Shown here piece by piece: positions 33,002 to 43,405 of a DNA stretch of 64,000 nucleotides (positions are counted from its first letter, which is position 1; each line of letters starts with the position of its first letter). The notes below the pieces were generated by a model. That model saw nothing but the letters and a program-made list of their open reading frames with translations, was not told where the DNA came from and did not search any database. The position numbers and the translations under genes were made by a program. The DNA is from Patella vulgata. Lineage: Eukaryota; Mollusca; Gastropoda; Patellidae. The DNA is taken from the NCBI RefSeq assembly GCF_932274485.2, contig NC_065885.2, positions 32,005,062 to 32,069,061 of the forward strand. Direction: 5' to 3'.

Positions 33002-33376
33002 TTAATAAAAATTAAAATATTTATATGTGTATGAAAGATATGGAACGGACTTAACCGTAATACCACAAAGTATAATAGATTTTGAATATGACGGGCATTC
33101 ATCGCAGAGATCTATTCTTAAAGTAGATAACTCTGTGTGTGCAGAATGGATATTAAGTTGAGGAATATGGCCACAGATCACTAAAGATTCACCCATTGAC
33201 TTTAATGTTAATTCTCGTATCTTAGACCGGCTCTGCTTTTTCCCAAATTTTCGTTGGGTAGAACGCTTTCTACCACAGATGTAGCAACAAGTGGCAACCT
33301 CTTGACCAAAAGCACGTATGGGGTTCTTCGTTAAAAACTTGAGATACACAAGCTGGAAGTAGAGACTAGTAAACAT
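33002..33376 (-). CDS. Unrecognised ORF with paired cysteines (possible zinc-binding)
   Basis: 124 codons. Residues 29-33 read C-C-Y-I-C-G, followed by a Lys/Arg-rich stretch (R-K-R-S-T-Q-R-K-F-G-K-K). Then I-C-G-H near 66-69, C-D-E-C at about 91-94 and L-C-G at about 102. Two CxxC pairs about 60 residues apart could form one zinc site. I do not recognise the family. It lies head to head with the helicase fragment at 33667 (starts about 290 bp apart). It could be an N-terminal zinc module of a transposon-borne protein, a host exon or chance; the clustering of cysteines argues mildly against chance. Confidence 0.3.
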   Translation of the reverse strand: MFTSLYFQLVYLKFLTKNPIRAFGQEVATCCYICGRKRSTQRKFGKKQSRSKIRELTLKSMGESLVICGHIPQLNIHSAHTELSTLRIDLCDECPSYSKSIILCGITVKSVPYLSYTYKYFNFY

Positions 33377-33474
33377 GCAATTTTAGGCCCTCCATTTTAA
33401 CCTCTCAACATCCCAAACTTAGGATGCCTGTCTACAGCTACCCCCGCCTGTGAACAGTCCCTAACCTAATTAAC

Positions 33475-33600
33475 CGACATTTTAATTCCTACATCGACGA
33501 TTTTAGTCGAAAACACTGAGTATGCTTTTAGAAATTTTTAGAAGTATTCATTTCTCTTCTATTGCCATATTGAATGAAATTAAATATGTTTATTAAGCCG
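33475..33600. repeat. Interspersed repeat, pair with 5605-5740
   Basis: Shares 'CGACATTTTAATTC' and 'GATTTTAGTCGAAAACACTG' with 5605-5740 in the same orientation. Confidence 0.55.
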
Positions 33601-33666
33601 TTGTGTGTATGAAAGATGTCAAACTAATCAGAGCCGAATCATAAAATAGTCCTCTTATTATTCAAT

Positions 33667-33864
33667 ATGGCGGCGCCCATGAAAAATAATTTCACAGAGG
33701 CGGTTTTGTTGGCGAAGACAAATTTAGGAGTATCTAACCTTGTTTTGAAAGATAAACAGATTGAAACTCTAAAGACAGTTTACAATGGTAAAGACTGTAT
33801 TGCAATATTACACACTAGCACATTATTATATATCGCTTTTACCGGAGTGGCAGAAGTTGAGTAA
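33667..33864 (+). pseudogene. Truncated RecQ-like DNA helicase N-terminus
   Basis: Starts M-A-A-P-M-K at an ATG in good context. Residues about 26-49 read L-V-L-K-D-K-Q-I-E-T-L-K then Y-N-G-K-D-C-I-A-I-L, matching the Q-motif and the lead-in to helicase motif I of RecQ-family proteins (LKxxQxxAL...GKDCIAxLPTGxGKSLIYQ). The Walker-A residues PTGxGKS are missing: the frame goes on H-T-S-T-L-L and stops after 65 residues. Nothing downstream resembles later helicase motifs, so this is a broken copy, not an exon with a visible donor site. RecQ-like sequences of this type are often multi-copy in invertebrates, sometimes inside transposons; that link is inference. Confidence 0.6.
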
Positions 33865-34655
33865 CTGACATATGTGCTTACATAAAACAAGTGGTTCGGG
33901 TTATTTTTACTCTGTTGCGTAAACAAAACAATAGTCCAGTCGATAAGTCCCGCCCCAAAATGATCACGTGAGCGTTTTAAATGGACGGCATTTAGGGCAG
34001 TGATTATTCTCGAAGTATGACGTAGGTGGATCGCTGCGTGTAGTATGAACTCTCAACTCTTTTATCTTTCCACATCAAAATTATGAATATTCACCAAAAC
34101 CTGGCAGAAAATATAATTTCAAACCCTTTTCTTCGACTCTACACCAAAAAGTCAACAAAAATCGCCATGCAAAAGGTGGAAAAAGGAAAAAGGAGAGGAA
34201 GGCTAAAAATAGCTTTGGCCCGTGTTTCGTGGGTGACGACGTATGAATATTTGGTGATCTGTATCCATATGTATAGAGAAGTACATCGAGACTCGGTGAT
34301 GGTGTTCAGATATCATATTATAGATTTTGGTCTACGGTTATGAAGCTATATATCATTGTTCAACTAATGCCAAGCATAGGCAATTTAATACCATCAAATA
34401 TTATATTTGATATCACCACTAGACATTTAGTATATATAACTAGTAATATAGCATATATCTAAATATATATTAAGGAGGACATGCTTACCAAATAATATGA
34501 ATAAAATCAGCAATACAAACATACGCAAATACCATACTAGCTACATGTAACATATACTTATACGTATAAGTATTTTGGGCTATTTGTATTTTTCTGGTTC
34601 ATTTGAAAACGATAATTAATTAATTATTGTGTCAATCGATGATAATGATCCCTAA
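33865..34655. other. Unassigned sequence
   Basis: The 34083-34343 frame is Lys/Arg-rich without a domain. No repeats recognised. Confidence 0.35.
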
Positions 34656-34866
34656 CATTTGTCTTGAAATGGATTTAGTTATAACTTGTAGAAATGAAAT
34701 TCGACTTCTGTTTGTCTGGTTTGTTTTGAAATGGATTCGGTTCCGATGTTTTCCAGGTAATCAGTATAGAAAATTAATTACGACTTTAAATCTGTTTATC
34801 CCTTGAAATGGATTTGGTTCCGAAGCTTTTCAGCTAATTAACATAGGAAATTAATTACCACTTTAA
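34656..34866. repeat. Three diverged tandem units
   Basis: 'TTGAAATGGATT' occurs at about 34665, 34726 and 34804. The last two units share 'GGTTCCGA', 'TTTTC(C)AG', 'AAATTAATTAC' and 'ACTTTAAAT' over about 77 bp. Confidence 0.65.
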
Positions 34867-35072
34867 ATTACATATAATAAAATGGACGTCTGATTATCTT
34901 AGAAAGCATAGGTTTTGTATAAAATATGGTTCACATATCAATTCCAATCGTTCTAGTGTCTATGATTATCAATGCACGACTCTGACTTTGAATGTTACAG
35001 TCATTGTGGCATTGAATTCCAGGGTGGAAACATCAGTTTAATTGTTTTAGTGACCAGAAAACAAATTTTGAT

Positions 35073-36184
35073 ATGCGTCGGATTACCCAAAATGAAAGGT
35101 TACGTGCCCTTGGCATGCTACAGATCGGCACAACACAGGCGGTTGTGGCGCGGACGATGAATGTTTCTCAGTCTGTCATAAGCAGGCTATGGTCCAGATA
35201 CCGTGATACACAATCTGTACAGGACAGACCACGCTCAATCCCAGGATCGATTTATCCGTACCTTGGCCTTGAGAAATCGTGTCATCACAGCAAATCAGAT
35301 CAGCGCTCGTCTTCAAAAAGACACTGGTGTGAGAGTGAGTGGCCAGACGATTCGGAATCGACTGCATAGGGGTCACCTTCGCGCCCGACGTCCTCGCGTG
35401 ATCCCTTGTTTGAGAGATCATCACATTCAGGCAAGACGTCGTTGGTGTAGGGATCGTCAACACTGGGATAATCGACGCTGGAGCAATGTGATGTTTTCAG
35501 ATGAGTCAAGGTTCACTGTTGATTTTTTGGACAGACGTAGGAGGGTGTGGCGTCGTCGAAACGAGCGCTTCCAAGACGTTAACGTCATCAGACATGATCG
35601 ATTTGGGGGTGGTTCTGTTATGGTGTTGGGAGGCATCACTGTTGCTGGAAGACGGCTTTACATGTTGTTGCAGGGCGTGTTACAGGCCAGTACTACCGGG
35701 ACAACATCTTGGCAGTCCATGTTGTGCCGTTCGCACGACGTCATGGCCGCCGTTTCATCTTCCAGGATGACAACGCAAGATGTCACAGGGCCAGGATCGT
35801 TACAGGTTACCTCCAACAACAGAACATCACCACATTACCTTGGTCAGCACTGAGTCCCGACCTCTCCCCCATCGTGCATGTCTGGGACATGCTTGGACAG
35901 AGGTTACGTCAACGTCAAAAACGTCCTGCCAATGTCCAAGAACTTGCTCCTTACCTTGGTCAGCACTGAGTCCCGACCTCTCCCCCATCGAGCATGTCTG
36001 GGACATGCTTGGACAGAGGTTACGTCAACGTCAACAACGTCCTGCCAATGTCCAAGAACTTGCTGCTGCGTTGCAACAGGAATGGGACAACCTGGACCAA
36101 AATGACCTTAGACGTCCCATTTGGAGTATGCCACGTCGGATCAATGCTTGTTTGGCAAACAGAGGAGGATTTACCCGTTACTGA
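35073..36184 (+). pseudogene. Tc1/mariner-type transposase, broken
   Basis: Frame 35073 gives an N-terminal helix-turn-helix (NERLRALGML..G.TQ..VA..MNVSQSVISRLWSRY). Frame 35203 then carries QSQDRFIRTLALRNR and NVMFSDESRF with the first catalytic Asp. Frame 35709 gives FQDDNARCHRA with the second Asp, then SPDLSPI(V/E)HVWDMLGQ where the Glu of a DD34E triad belongs. The C-terminus ends FTRY at 36184. At least two small indels (about 35230 and 35695) and a 116-bp tandem duplication break the frame. In the first duplicate the catalytic Glu codon reads Val; in the second it is Glu. The copy cannot produce an intact transposase. Confidence 0.93.
35835..36066 (+). repeat. 116-bp tandem duplication within the Tc1-like transposase
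   Basis: TTACCTTGGTCAGCACTGAG starts at 35835 and again at 35951. The copies differ at only a few positions (GTG/GAG in the catalytic codon, AAAAACG/AACAACG). Because 116 is not a multiple of three it also shifts the frame. Confidence 0.95.
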
Positions 36185-36404
36185 CTTGGTTGTGATGCTG
36201 TGGTAACTTTGCTGTTTGACCCCGGGTATCATTTTACCCTTATAATGGTCAGCCTGTGCCTTACTTAGTCTAACGATCATTTGGAATAAATCGATGAATG
36301 TGAACTTCATTTCATTTTGTCATTTGTTTCTTCGTCAGTTTCATTAGGTGACTTTAATAACACTTAAAAATCAAATATCCCCTACTTTTTTTGAATAGTA
36401 TACA

Positions 36405-36785
36405 AGAAAAATATAACGACAAATAGACGACGGTTGACCAAAGTGGTATTTGGTAATTGGTAATATTACAGATTAATTTCCTCAGAACTGCTTTATTTTA
36501 TTTTTTCATACATGACGATCGTATTTTAAGTAAAACGAGTAACACCCCATTAATCTGTCACTGCCCAGGTATGAAAGGATAGTTCTGTAGATTTAATGCA
36601 AGTAGAGGGTATATTCCATTTGTGTAATATGTCATACAGATAACAGAGTTATTAATCATATTGCATCGAATTTCATTGCTTAATGTTATCATATGACAAA
36701 ATGGGATATGGATTTTTAAAAGATATTTTTAAATTAAAAGTAGAACAGTGTTGTTTTGATTATATTGTGGTCAAAAAGTAACACA
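36405..36785. other. Unassigned A+T-rich sequence
   Basis: No gene or repeat recognised. Confidence 0.35.
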
Positions 36786-37040
36786 TCAAATTTCATTCAC
36801 TAACTAATGAAATATTGTATATTCACCATAAACAAAAGATTCAATGTTATTCATTAACAAATTAATAAATGGAAATTCATCACAAACAAAAAGATTAAAG
36901 GTCATTGATTAACTAAAAAATTAATGGATATTCACCATAAAAAAGATTCAATGTTATTCACTAACTAATTAGTTAATAGATATTCACCATAAACAAAAAG
37001 ATTCAATTTTATTCACTAACTAATTAATGAGTGGATATTT
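36786..37040. repeat. A+T-rich minisatellite, period about 54 bp
   Basis: 'ATTCACCATAAACAAAAAG' and 'ATTCACTAACTAATTAAT' alternate in four to five units (cores at about 36821, 36875, 36929 and 36982). Confidence 0.85.
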
Positions 37041-38401
37041 CAGTAGCGTATGCTAGAATTCCAAATAAGGAGAGAATACGGCATAACTTTAAAATTAATT
37101 AAGCATAATATATACGAACACCAAGAGAGAAGAGGATTATTCCTCGAAAATACTATAGCAGACATTGGCCATTAAAATCTTAATATAAGTGTAATGAAGA
37201 TTAAACAGATGAATAACATTTGACATAGAAACAAAATTACTTTTACCCTCGAATCGTAAATTGTACAGTAAGAAGAAGTTTATGTTCAACACATTCCATC
37301 TTTTAAATCTAATATTTCCTGCCTCGATCTAGTCGACGATAATCATCTGGAACTAAGCAATGCGATAAGATTGGATTTGTTTGCCGATTTAATGCTTTAA
37401 ATGTGTGTTGTGAGACGGCTGAAGTCGTAAGAAAAGGTCAATGTAATGTTTTAAAGCATAAATCAGATGTCGGCTGCAAAAGGGAAATCTGGAGATATTA
37501 CTGGTAGTCATGCTCATGTCCGTTTTCGTCTAATCTTCTAGTAAAACATCATCCCCAAAGATCTTTCTTCTTCTGAACTTTTTTATGATGAGCGGAAAAT
37601 AATCGTTTTATCCAAAAGTTTATGATTCCAGCCACCATACGCTCATTAATTCTTGCAGTTGCAATAAAAAGGAAATAAAAATCAAATCATGCAACTCTGG
37701 TGTATTAAGTGTTGCCAGTGCGGTGTTTACGGATCATTTATCGTCCCATAAAGGGAATATTCTTCGTGGAGTAAATATTTTACATTTTGTATTTGTAGTG
37801 GTACAATATCGGTAAAACGAGCAAACAACATGTTTTCTATATTCCACTAAATCAATCTTGTATGTAATGGATAATTAGTTTATAGACTACTACGTATTAT
37901 AAAAACTATCGCGTTTTTGGAAAAAGTACATGTTCTACAGAATTAAACTCTATACTATCCGAAAGGTATTTAGTTCAAAAGGTGACTGAAGAACTAAAAC
38001 TTTAAAAGTTATATAAGGAAGTGTCGTCATCGACGAAAATAGGCAAATATTAGACATCAGAGGAACTTTTTGTTTTTCAACCAATGAGAATGCGATTCTC
38101 ACCAATTTGTAGCTGTTCGTATTTCTCAACTTTTAAGTCGAGACATTATGGCCTCTACGACGCATGCGTATTGCCCAATTTTAAGCCCAAATGTGAAAAG
38201 TGTGGGCGTAACATTTTTATTTTTGAAGATTTGGACTGGAAACTTTCAGAATACATTACATATGGTTGGATTAAGCCAAAAATGTCAACAAAAATTTTAC
38301 GATTACCTTCCCTTTGAAGATGAAGTCAGATTTCCAACTTCTTTAATTTTGCCTTATTTGCCTCACGGGAAGTGCCACCATTTTGAAAACGTAAGTCAAT
38401 C
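37041..38401. other. Unassigned sequence
   Basis: The open frames at 38084-38429 have no recognisable domain. No repeats recognised up to the SINE-A insertion. Confidence 0.35.
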
Positions 38402-38410
38402 TTCAAAATC

Positions 38411-38772
38411 ACGGTGGCTAAGTGGGTAAGACGCTGGCTCGCTAGCCTGGAGGTCTGGTGTTCGATCCCTGCATTGGCCGAGAAAGTTCATCCAGATTTC
38501 CCGTCGTGGTTCCCCCTTGTCAGTGATGCAGGAAAGGGGGCCTGACAAGGACAGCTGTCTAGTCTTCGGAAGGGACGAAAAACCGAGGTCCAATGTACAC
38601 ATTGGCGTGCACGTAAAAGACCCCTTGACAGTTGGAATTCGATATAAGAGTAGGCCGTAGTGCCGTTGTCCGGGCAAAATTACCCTCATAGCACACTGTA
38701 TGGCGTATGCCCGTCTTCATTAGCCCAGTTCGGAGCAGAACAGTAGGACGTTAAACCCCATTTCATTTCATT
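38411..38772 (+). repeat. SINE-A, full-length copy with 9-bp target-site duplication
   Basis: 362 bp. The head carries GGTGGCTAAGTGGG (A-box-like) and GTGTTCGATCCC (B-box-like). The body holds 'GACAGCTGTCTAGTC', 'AAAAACCGAGGTCC' and 'GGCGTGCACGTAAAAGA', and the tail is 'CCCATTTCATTTCATT'. TTCAAAATC flanks both ends (38402-38410 and 38773-38781). Confidence 0.95.
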
Positions 38773-38781
38773 TTCAAAATC

Positions 38782-39138
38782 CTACTCATCCTACAACTTT
38801 TATCCGAATGTCAACAGCTTGATATTTTTGGAAAACATTCACTATTCGCAATCGATTTTCGCAGTAGAAATTTGATATTTAACCTAATTTTGTTTTTAAA
38901 ATGACGTCATAAAATTGAATTTTTTTTAAAAAAAATGTCCAAGACTTTGAAATGTCAATGCCAAACCATAAATTGAGTCATTTGGTGCATAATCTGAAAG
39001 TTTTATCAAAAATAGTTTATAAACAAAGATTCTGTGCAACTTTTTTTTTTTTAAAAAAAAAGATTAATCTGATAGATTAAGTCATTTGAGATGCAAATGT
39101 TTGACATTGAATTTATATAACGCGCCTTTTGAATACCA
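38782..39138. repeat. Unassigned, with a segment shared with 40365-40462
   Basis: 'CATTTGGTGCATAATCTGAA' and following 'AGTTTTA', 'TAAACA.AG.TT.TGTGCA' and an A run (38970-39060) recur diverged at 40365-40462. Both may be pieces of one older repeat, separated by later insertions. Confidence 0.45.
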
Positions 39139-39142
39139 TTAA

Positions 39143-39637
39143 CGTAGCTAAATCTCTAACTTAATATCATTAAAAGTTTTCGACATTGAAAATCGAATTA
39201 TTTTGTCAAATTCAAATCAACATTGGTCTAGGGTTTGGTGGCTTCTGATATCCAATATTCAAGACAAAATAAACATTTTATTATTGGTACACGAATCGTG
39301 TACCATAATGCGTTTCAGTGCCATTTGGAACAAGGAGCTCAAAGAATGAGGCTAGAAATATTCCCAAGTCATGTCAAATGGTGACGTAATATTCTTATCT
39401 GGAGAGCATACGCAATAAATACCATCGGGGTAGACTGGAATAACCAGACGCTAAAGATTGTCATTCAATTGAGACTTCTCGCTTTCGCCTAACATAACTG
39501 ATTTGAAATTAGAGTAAAAACGGAAACGATTGAATGTAAATCAGTTTATATACATTTATATTACATTACTATATATATATACGTTGCGACCCATTTGTGT
39601 TAATTTTTAGGTCCCAAATATTAGCGATTTAGCTACT
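39143..39637 (+). mobile_element. TTAA-flanked MITE, family M3 copy 3
   Basis: 495 bp between TTAA (39139-39142) and TTAA (39638-39641). Termini CGTAGCTAAATCTCTAACTT and, in complement, GTAGCTAAATCGCTAATATT. The interior aligns with 30478-30860, with extra segments (about 39217-39300 and 39430-39480). Confidence 0.8.
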
Positions 39638-39768
39638 TTAAAACTAAAATTCTCATGTGATGTTGTTTTAAAGTAAAACGAGTGTATCGTAGTTAGAAGA
39701 TTTGCAGGTATCGTTAAAAACATTTGAGCCTTTTTGAAAATCTAATCCTACTTTTATTTTTTTAAAAG

Positions 39769-39928
39769 AACCGCGGTGACTCGGTGAGTACGACACTGCC
39801 TCGCTAGCCAGGAGGTTCGCTACCCGTATTGCTCGAGGCAGCTCCTCGTGGTTTCCTTATGTCCCTGGTGAAGATTGGAGGGTCAGATGGGACAAAAATT
39901 GCGATCCCGTGTACACATTGCCGTATTG
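39769..39928 (+). repeat. SINE-A, 3'-truncated head copy
   Basis: Head 'CGGTGACTCGGTGAGTACGA' and 'CTCGCTAGCCAGGAGGTTCG', then a body up to 'CGTGTACACATTGCCG'. It stops where a SINE-B begins, so the 3' half was lost or replaced. Confidence 0.8.
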
Positions 39929-40340
39929 GGCTTGGGGGTGGATGGCCGGTTGGTTAGCACGTGCGCGCTGTATCATAAGGTCTGTCATTGAGTCAACTCG
40001 TGGGTTTGTGTTGATAGGCACCCGATTAGATTTTATTACATACTTCGAGAAGGTATTTGTTGAGTAATAAAACCTTCTAGTAGTTTATCGAGGGCTGGCC
40101 ATCCTTACCGCACGGTACAAATAAAACCTTCTAGTAGTTTATCGAGGTTCGGGTGCTTTATATATATATATATATAACCTCGATAACCTACTAGAATGTT
40201 TTATTTGTACCGTGCGGTAAGGATGGCCAGCCCTCGATAAACTACTAGAAGGTTTTATTACTCAACAAATACCTTCTTGAAGTATGTAATACAATCTAAT
40301 CGGGTGTGATAGGACGTTAAATCCCATCTCTTTGAAATCG
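39929..40340 (+). repeat. SINE-B, internally deleted and interrupted by a fold-back element
   Basis: Head 'GGGGGTGGATGGCCGGTTGG' through 'GTCTGTCATTGAGTCAACT' at 39934-39999. Then a jump to body/tail pieces ('CGTGGGTTTGTGTTGATAGG') and, after the 288-bp insertion, the tail 'GGACGTTAAATCCCATCTCT' at 40312-40331. Confidence 0.8.
40019..40306. mobile_element. 288-bp fold-back element with 7-bp target-site duplication
   Basis: It starts CACCCGATTAGATT and ends AATCTAATCGGGTG. The two arms, each about 130 bp, are near-perfect inverted copies (including 'CCATCCTTACCGCACGGTAC') around a (TA)n loop at about 40162-40177. TGATAGG lies directly on each side (40012-40018 and 40307-40313). Within each arm 'AAACCTTCTAGTAGTTTATC' or a near-copy occurs twice. 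Superfamily not assigned. Confidence 0.9.
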
Positions 40341-40804
40341 GGTAAAGTGTTGATGGTAAACGATTAACTAAACCATTTGACGCTTATTCTGAAAGTTTTA
40401 CAACAATCGGTCTGTAAACATAGGTTATGTGCACTTTGTTTAAAAAAAACCCAGTAAATTTTTGTTTGCTAAAATGTTTTGCTATATAAGATAGGAAATT
40501 TAATAATCTTTTTTTTTCTCTTTAAGATTTTGGAAAACAAAAACAGGACAACAAAACATTAATCTACTAGATGTTGAAGTGTATGATTGGGTTGTATAAA
40601 ATCTATCAAAGTTCTAGTTAAAATCAATCTGAAGTTCACATTACTTTCTATTAATTTCATGACACTATCTTAAACACGTCAGGCAGTGACTGAAAGATAA
40701 ATCATTTATATCCATGAACACCGAGTGGAACATGGTATCTATATAACCTTTTTTTGTTCAAATGATCTTGATTCCTATATCTAAAATACATTTTTTTCAA
40801 TTTA
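40341..40804. other. Unassigned, includes the segment shared with 38970-39060
   Basis: See 38782. The rest is A+T-rich with homopolymer A/T runs and no gene. Confidence 0.35.
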
Positions 40805-41690
40805 ACCTTAAATAGGTATTGGCACTCTGGCCCATTGTAAATTTGAGAAAACACAAGGCAGTGCCGCCACAATTAAACAAAAATCAGGCATCCAATACAA
40901 AACAAGACTTCCAAAAAGCTGACCCTTGATGTCAGATAAACGGACAATAAACGCCATCACCATACCTACCAAAGGGCCCTTTTCACCCAGAATCGCCACA
41001 TTTAGGGATGTCGTCGTCCACAAAAGACCTCTTCAAAAACATGGAATTTAACAAGACTCTCGCCAATAACAAGACACGATTGAACCAACAAAAAAAAATA
41101 ATCAGCACTACTGACACACAAAAGATAGGTTTGGACACCCACAAATCGTTCCACCAAAAATAGTCCCGAAATAACAAAACATAGATTTACTATAGACTCA
41201 ACAAAACCCCGATTCACTTATGTATTGACGAAGACCCACAAGTCGATCCGCCAAAAGCACCCTCAAAACTTTACGGCCGTTACGGACACCAAAGAAAAAC
41301 AAAACATTGGTTTACTAAATGACCCTACCACAAAATTCCGATTCATTAATGTATTAACAAATCGATCCGCCAAAAGAAGCACCAAAACAAAACGGTTAGG
41401 GTGTTACAAGCAACAAAGAAAGAAAGTAGGTGAAGACAGTCCAGTAATGTTTCCACCAGACAAATGTCAGAGTTACGGACAGTCGCCAATTATCACCAAT
41501 TTATTGAATGTCACAAACTCTCAGCTAATAAATCCAATACACGCGGTCTTCCTTGTGTTTCATTTTGTGAACCCGTCACCAGTAGCGCGTTATGCTAAAT
41601 TTTGTATAACATGCACGAAAAAAAACCAAAAAACCCATAACGTGCAATACAATAATTCGGTCATTTTGAGACTAAAACGCTAGCGCATGT
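40805..41690. other. Strand-asymmetric C/A-rich block with degenerate internal repeats
   Basis: The plus strand is strikingly poor in G and rich in A and C for nearly 900 bp. 'CAAAACATTGGTTTACTA' and 'GATTCATTAATGTATTAACA' with 'TCGATCCGCCAAAAG' recur diverged about 120-130 bp apart (41176-41255, 41303-41380). Open frames exist on both strands (152 codons at 41225-41683 plus; hydrophobic frames 40808-41217 minus), and I recognise none. The bias may come from transcription-coupled mutation or from a repeat family. Confidence 0.4.
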
Positions 41691-41949
41691 CTTGTTTATG
41701 CGTAATTAGTTTAGCCACTATTATAATTTTTCGCGTATCTGAATAAATACAACCAAATTGCTCATTTTGGTTGAAATCCCGAAGCGGAATCGAAGAATTG
41801 TCTAAATTTGCCCGTTTACGTTACATCGGCTCCATGGACAACAAATAAAATCGGTTTATGTGTACTGGTCTTAAAGCTATTGATTTATATTTTGCAAATA
41901 CACTTCTCATTTTACAGAGAAGATGTCAGTAGCAAAGCTTTAATCAACC

Positions 41950-42288
41950 TTATTTAAAGAGTATAAAACTGAACAGCGCATTAAACAATATCATGTCGGG
42001 TATGTGTTCACATCTTGGCGAAACAAAAACAAGATACCCATAAATCCCGAAGCTGAAATTCAACAATAACTTAAGCAAACTCGAAAATGCACACACACAA
42101 CTTAAAAAAATCAGAAAGTTCAAACAGCAGCCAATAATGTGTCTCTTAAGACCCTGGCTGTCTTTAATAAAGTTAATTGGTGTGGAAAACTGGTGATGGA
42201 CTAGCCATTCCGGAGGCAGGTAATCACAAAGTTTGTCCACTCTTCTATGTACAGATAGCTCCAAGACACACTTAAAGTTAGTCAACAA
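41950..42288 (-). pseudogene. Possible LINE reverse-transcriptase C-terminal remnant
   Basis: Minus-strand residues about 14-52 read R-R-V-D-K-L-C-D-Y-L-P-P-E-W and later N-F-I-K-D-S-Q-G-L-K-R-H-I. This resembles the end of many non-LTR retrotransposon proteins (RVVxLWNxLPxxVVxxxSVxxFKxxLDxHI). The key Trp-Asn is replaced by Cys-Asp. The hydrophobic tail that follows is not typical. Tentative. Confidence 0.3.
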
Positions 42289-43108
42289 ATTACGTGGAAA
42301 CGAAACTGTCGACTATAATTCGGCTAAGAAACAGAAGAGAAATTTAACAAGAAATTGAACGTCTGTTACATCCAGTTCCCAAGCTCCTAATTGAATGTTT
42401 CTGAGACTAGATTGAAGCTAATGGTTCGTAAAATCGAAATTCGGCGTGTCACCGATAGACTGGATATAATTAAAATGTCAATTTATTGCATCTATTTCAT
42501 TTACATTACAATGTCGTTGTAAGTAATTGGCAGAAGATATTTCACTGCAAACTGTCTTTTTTTACAAATGATTTGCTTAACACTCCAACCTGTGATCCAA
42601 GTACACTTTAATAGAAGATGACACAGTTGCTTTTTTGTTGCAGGCTTCATGTATAATAACGAAAGCAAAGAAGAAATAACATGCTTTATAGATATTTATT
42701 CTTGAAAGATCTCCATATTTTTCGTCATTTCAAAAAATAAAATGAGTAAAATAGATGCGAATTTAAAAACGTCAACTTTATTTATTACACATTTTTGGAG
42801 AGCTTTTGACCCACCGAGTATGAAGGACTATGTTGGCAAATTGTTAATCAAAATAATTATTTTTCAACTTTAATACAAACATATTGTTACTATAAACGTT
42901 TTTCGGAAACACAATATATCTTTTTTTATTTGACACCTGAAATGCGCCAAATTATGATCATTAACTTTTAAAAAGTATATACATGTGTACTTTGAAATGT
43001 GTACAGTATTATTTAAGTTTAAAGGACAAGTGGCAATTTTTAAATATTTGTTAATACATAGACCGACGTTTCAACCTCATAAAATAAGTGCAAATATGGA
43101 CTAACTAA
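42289..43108. other. Unassigned A+T-rich sequence
   Basis: No gene or repeat recognised. Confidence 0.4.
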
Positions 43109-43405
43109 CGCGGTTTGTTATGGTTTCGATCCCGTTGTGGACAGAGAAACTTCCTGCGTGCTTTCCCTCGTCATTGGTGCAGGACGGGGACCTGGTAATG
43201 AACAGTGTCTACTCGTTCGAGTGGCAAAAAACAGTCCCGTGTACACATTAGCTTGTACGTAAAAGAACCCTGGGCAGTTGAAATTCGAAATAAGAGTAGA
43301 CCGTTCAGACAAAATTGTATTCAGGCACACTGCAGGACGTATTTCCGTCTTCTGTAGCTCGGATGGTGCAGAGAAAGGTCGGACGTTAATCCCGTTTTCA
43401 TTTCT
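43109..43405 (+). repeat. SINE-A, diverged copy lacking the A-box end
   Basis: B-box-like GGTTTCGATCCCG, then the body ('CGTGTACACATTAGCTTGTA', 'AATAAGAGTAGACCG', 'AGGACGTATTTCCGTCTTC') and the 'GGACGTTAATCCCGTTTTC' tail. More diverged than the 38.4 and 53.8 kb copies. The minus-strand frame at 43118-43330 is its shadow. Confidence 0.8.

Larger units (their letters stand above)
35073..36402 (+). mobile_element. Tc1-like DNA transposon, right end visible, left end lost
   Basis: After the transposase stop an A+T-rich 3' region ends near 36378-36402 with ATATCCCCTACTTTTTTTGA followed by ATAGTATA. Its complement (AAAAAAAGTAGGGGATATTT) matches the left terminus of the deleted relative at 50.83 kb, so it is the terminal inverted repeat, presumably next to a TA target. 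I found no matching left repeat upstream of 35073. Confidence 0.75.

Noticed and set aside
36786-37040. CRISPR-like array of 54-bp units
   Set aside because: The whole unit is repeated with no unique spacers; it is an A+T-rich minisatellite.
38411-38480. Genuine tRNA gene
   Set aside because: A- and B-box-like sequences are present but the clover-leaf pairing is poor and the sequence continues into the SINE-A body with flanking TSDs.
41002-41217. Hydrophobic minus-strand frames as the missing TM1 exon
   Set aside because: Hydrophobicity follows from the G/T-rich strand; no GPCR motif and no donor site that would join to V-S-N in phase.
41225-41683. 152-codon frame as a gene
   Set aside because: Its length follows from the C/A-biased composition and internal repeats; no domain, and open frames exist on the other strand too.
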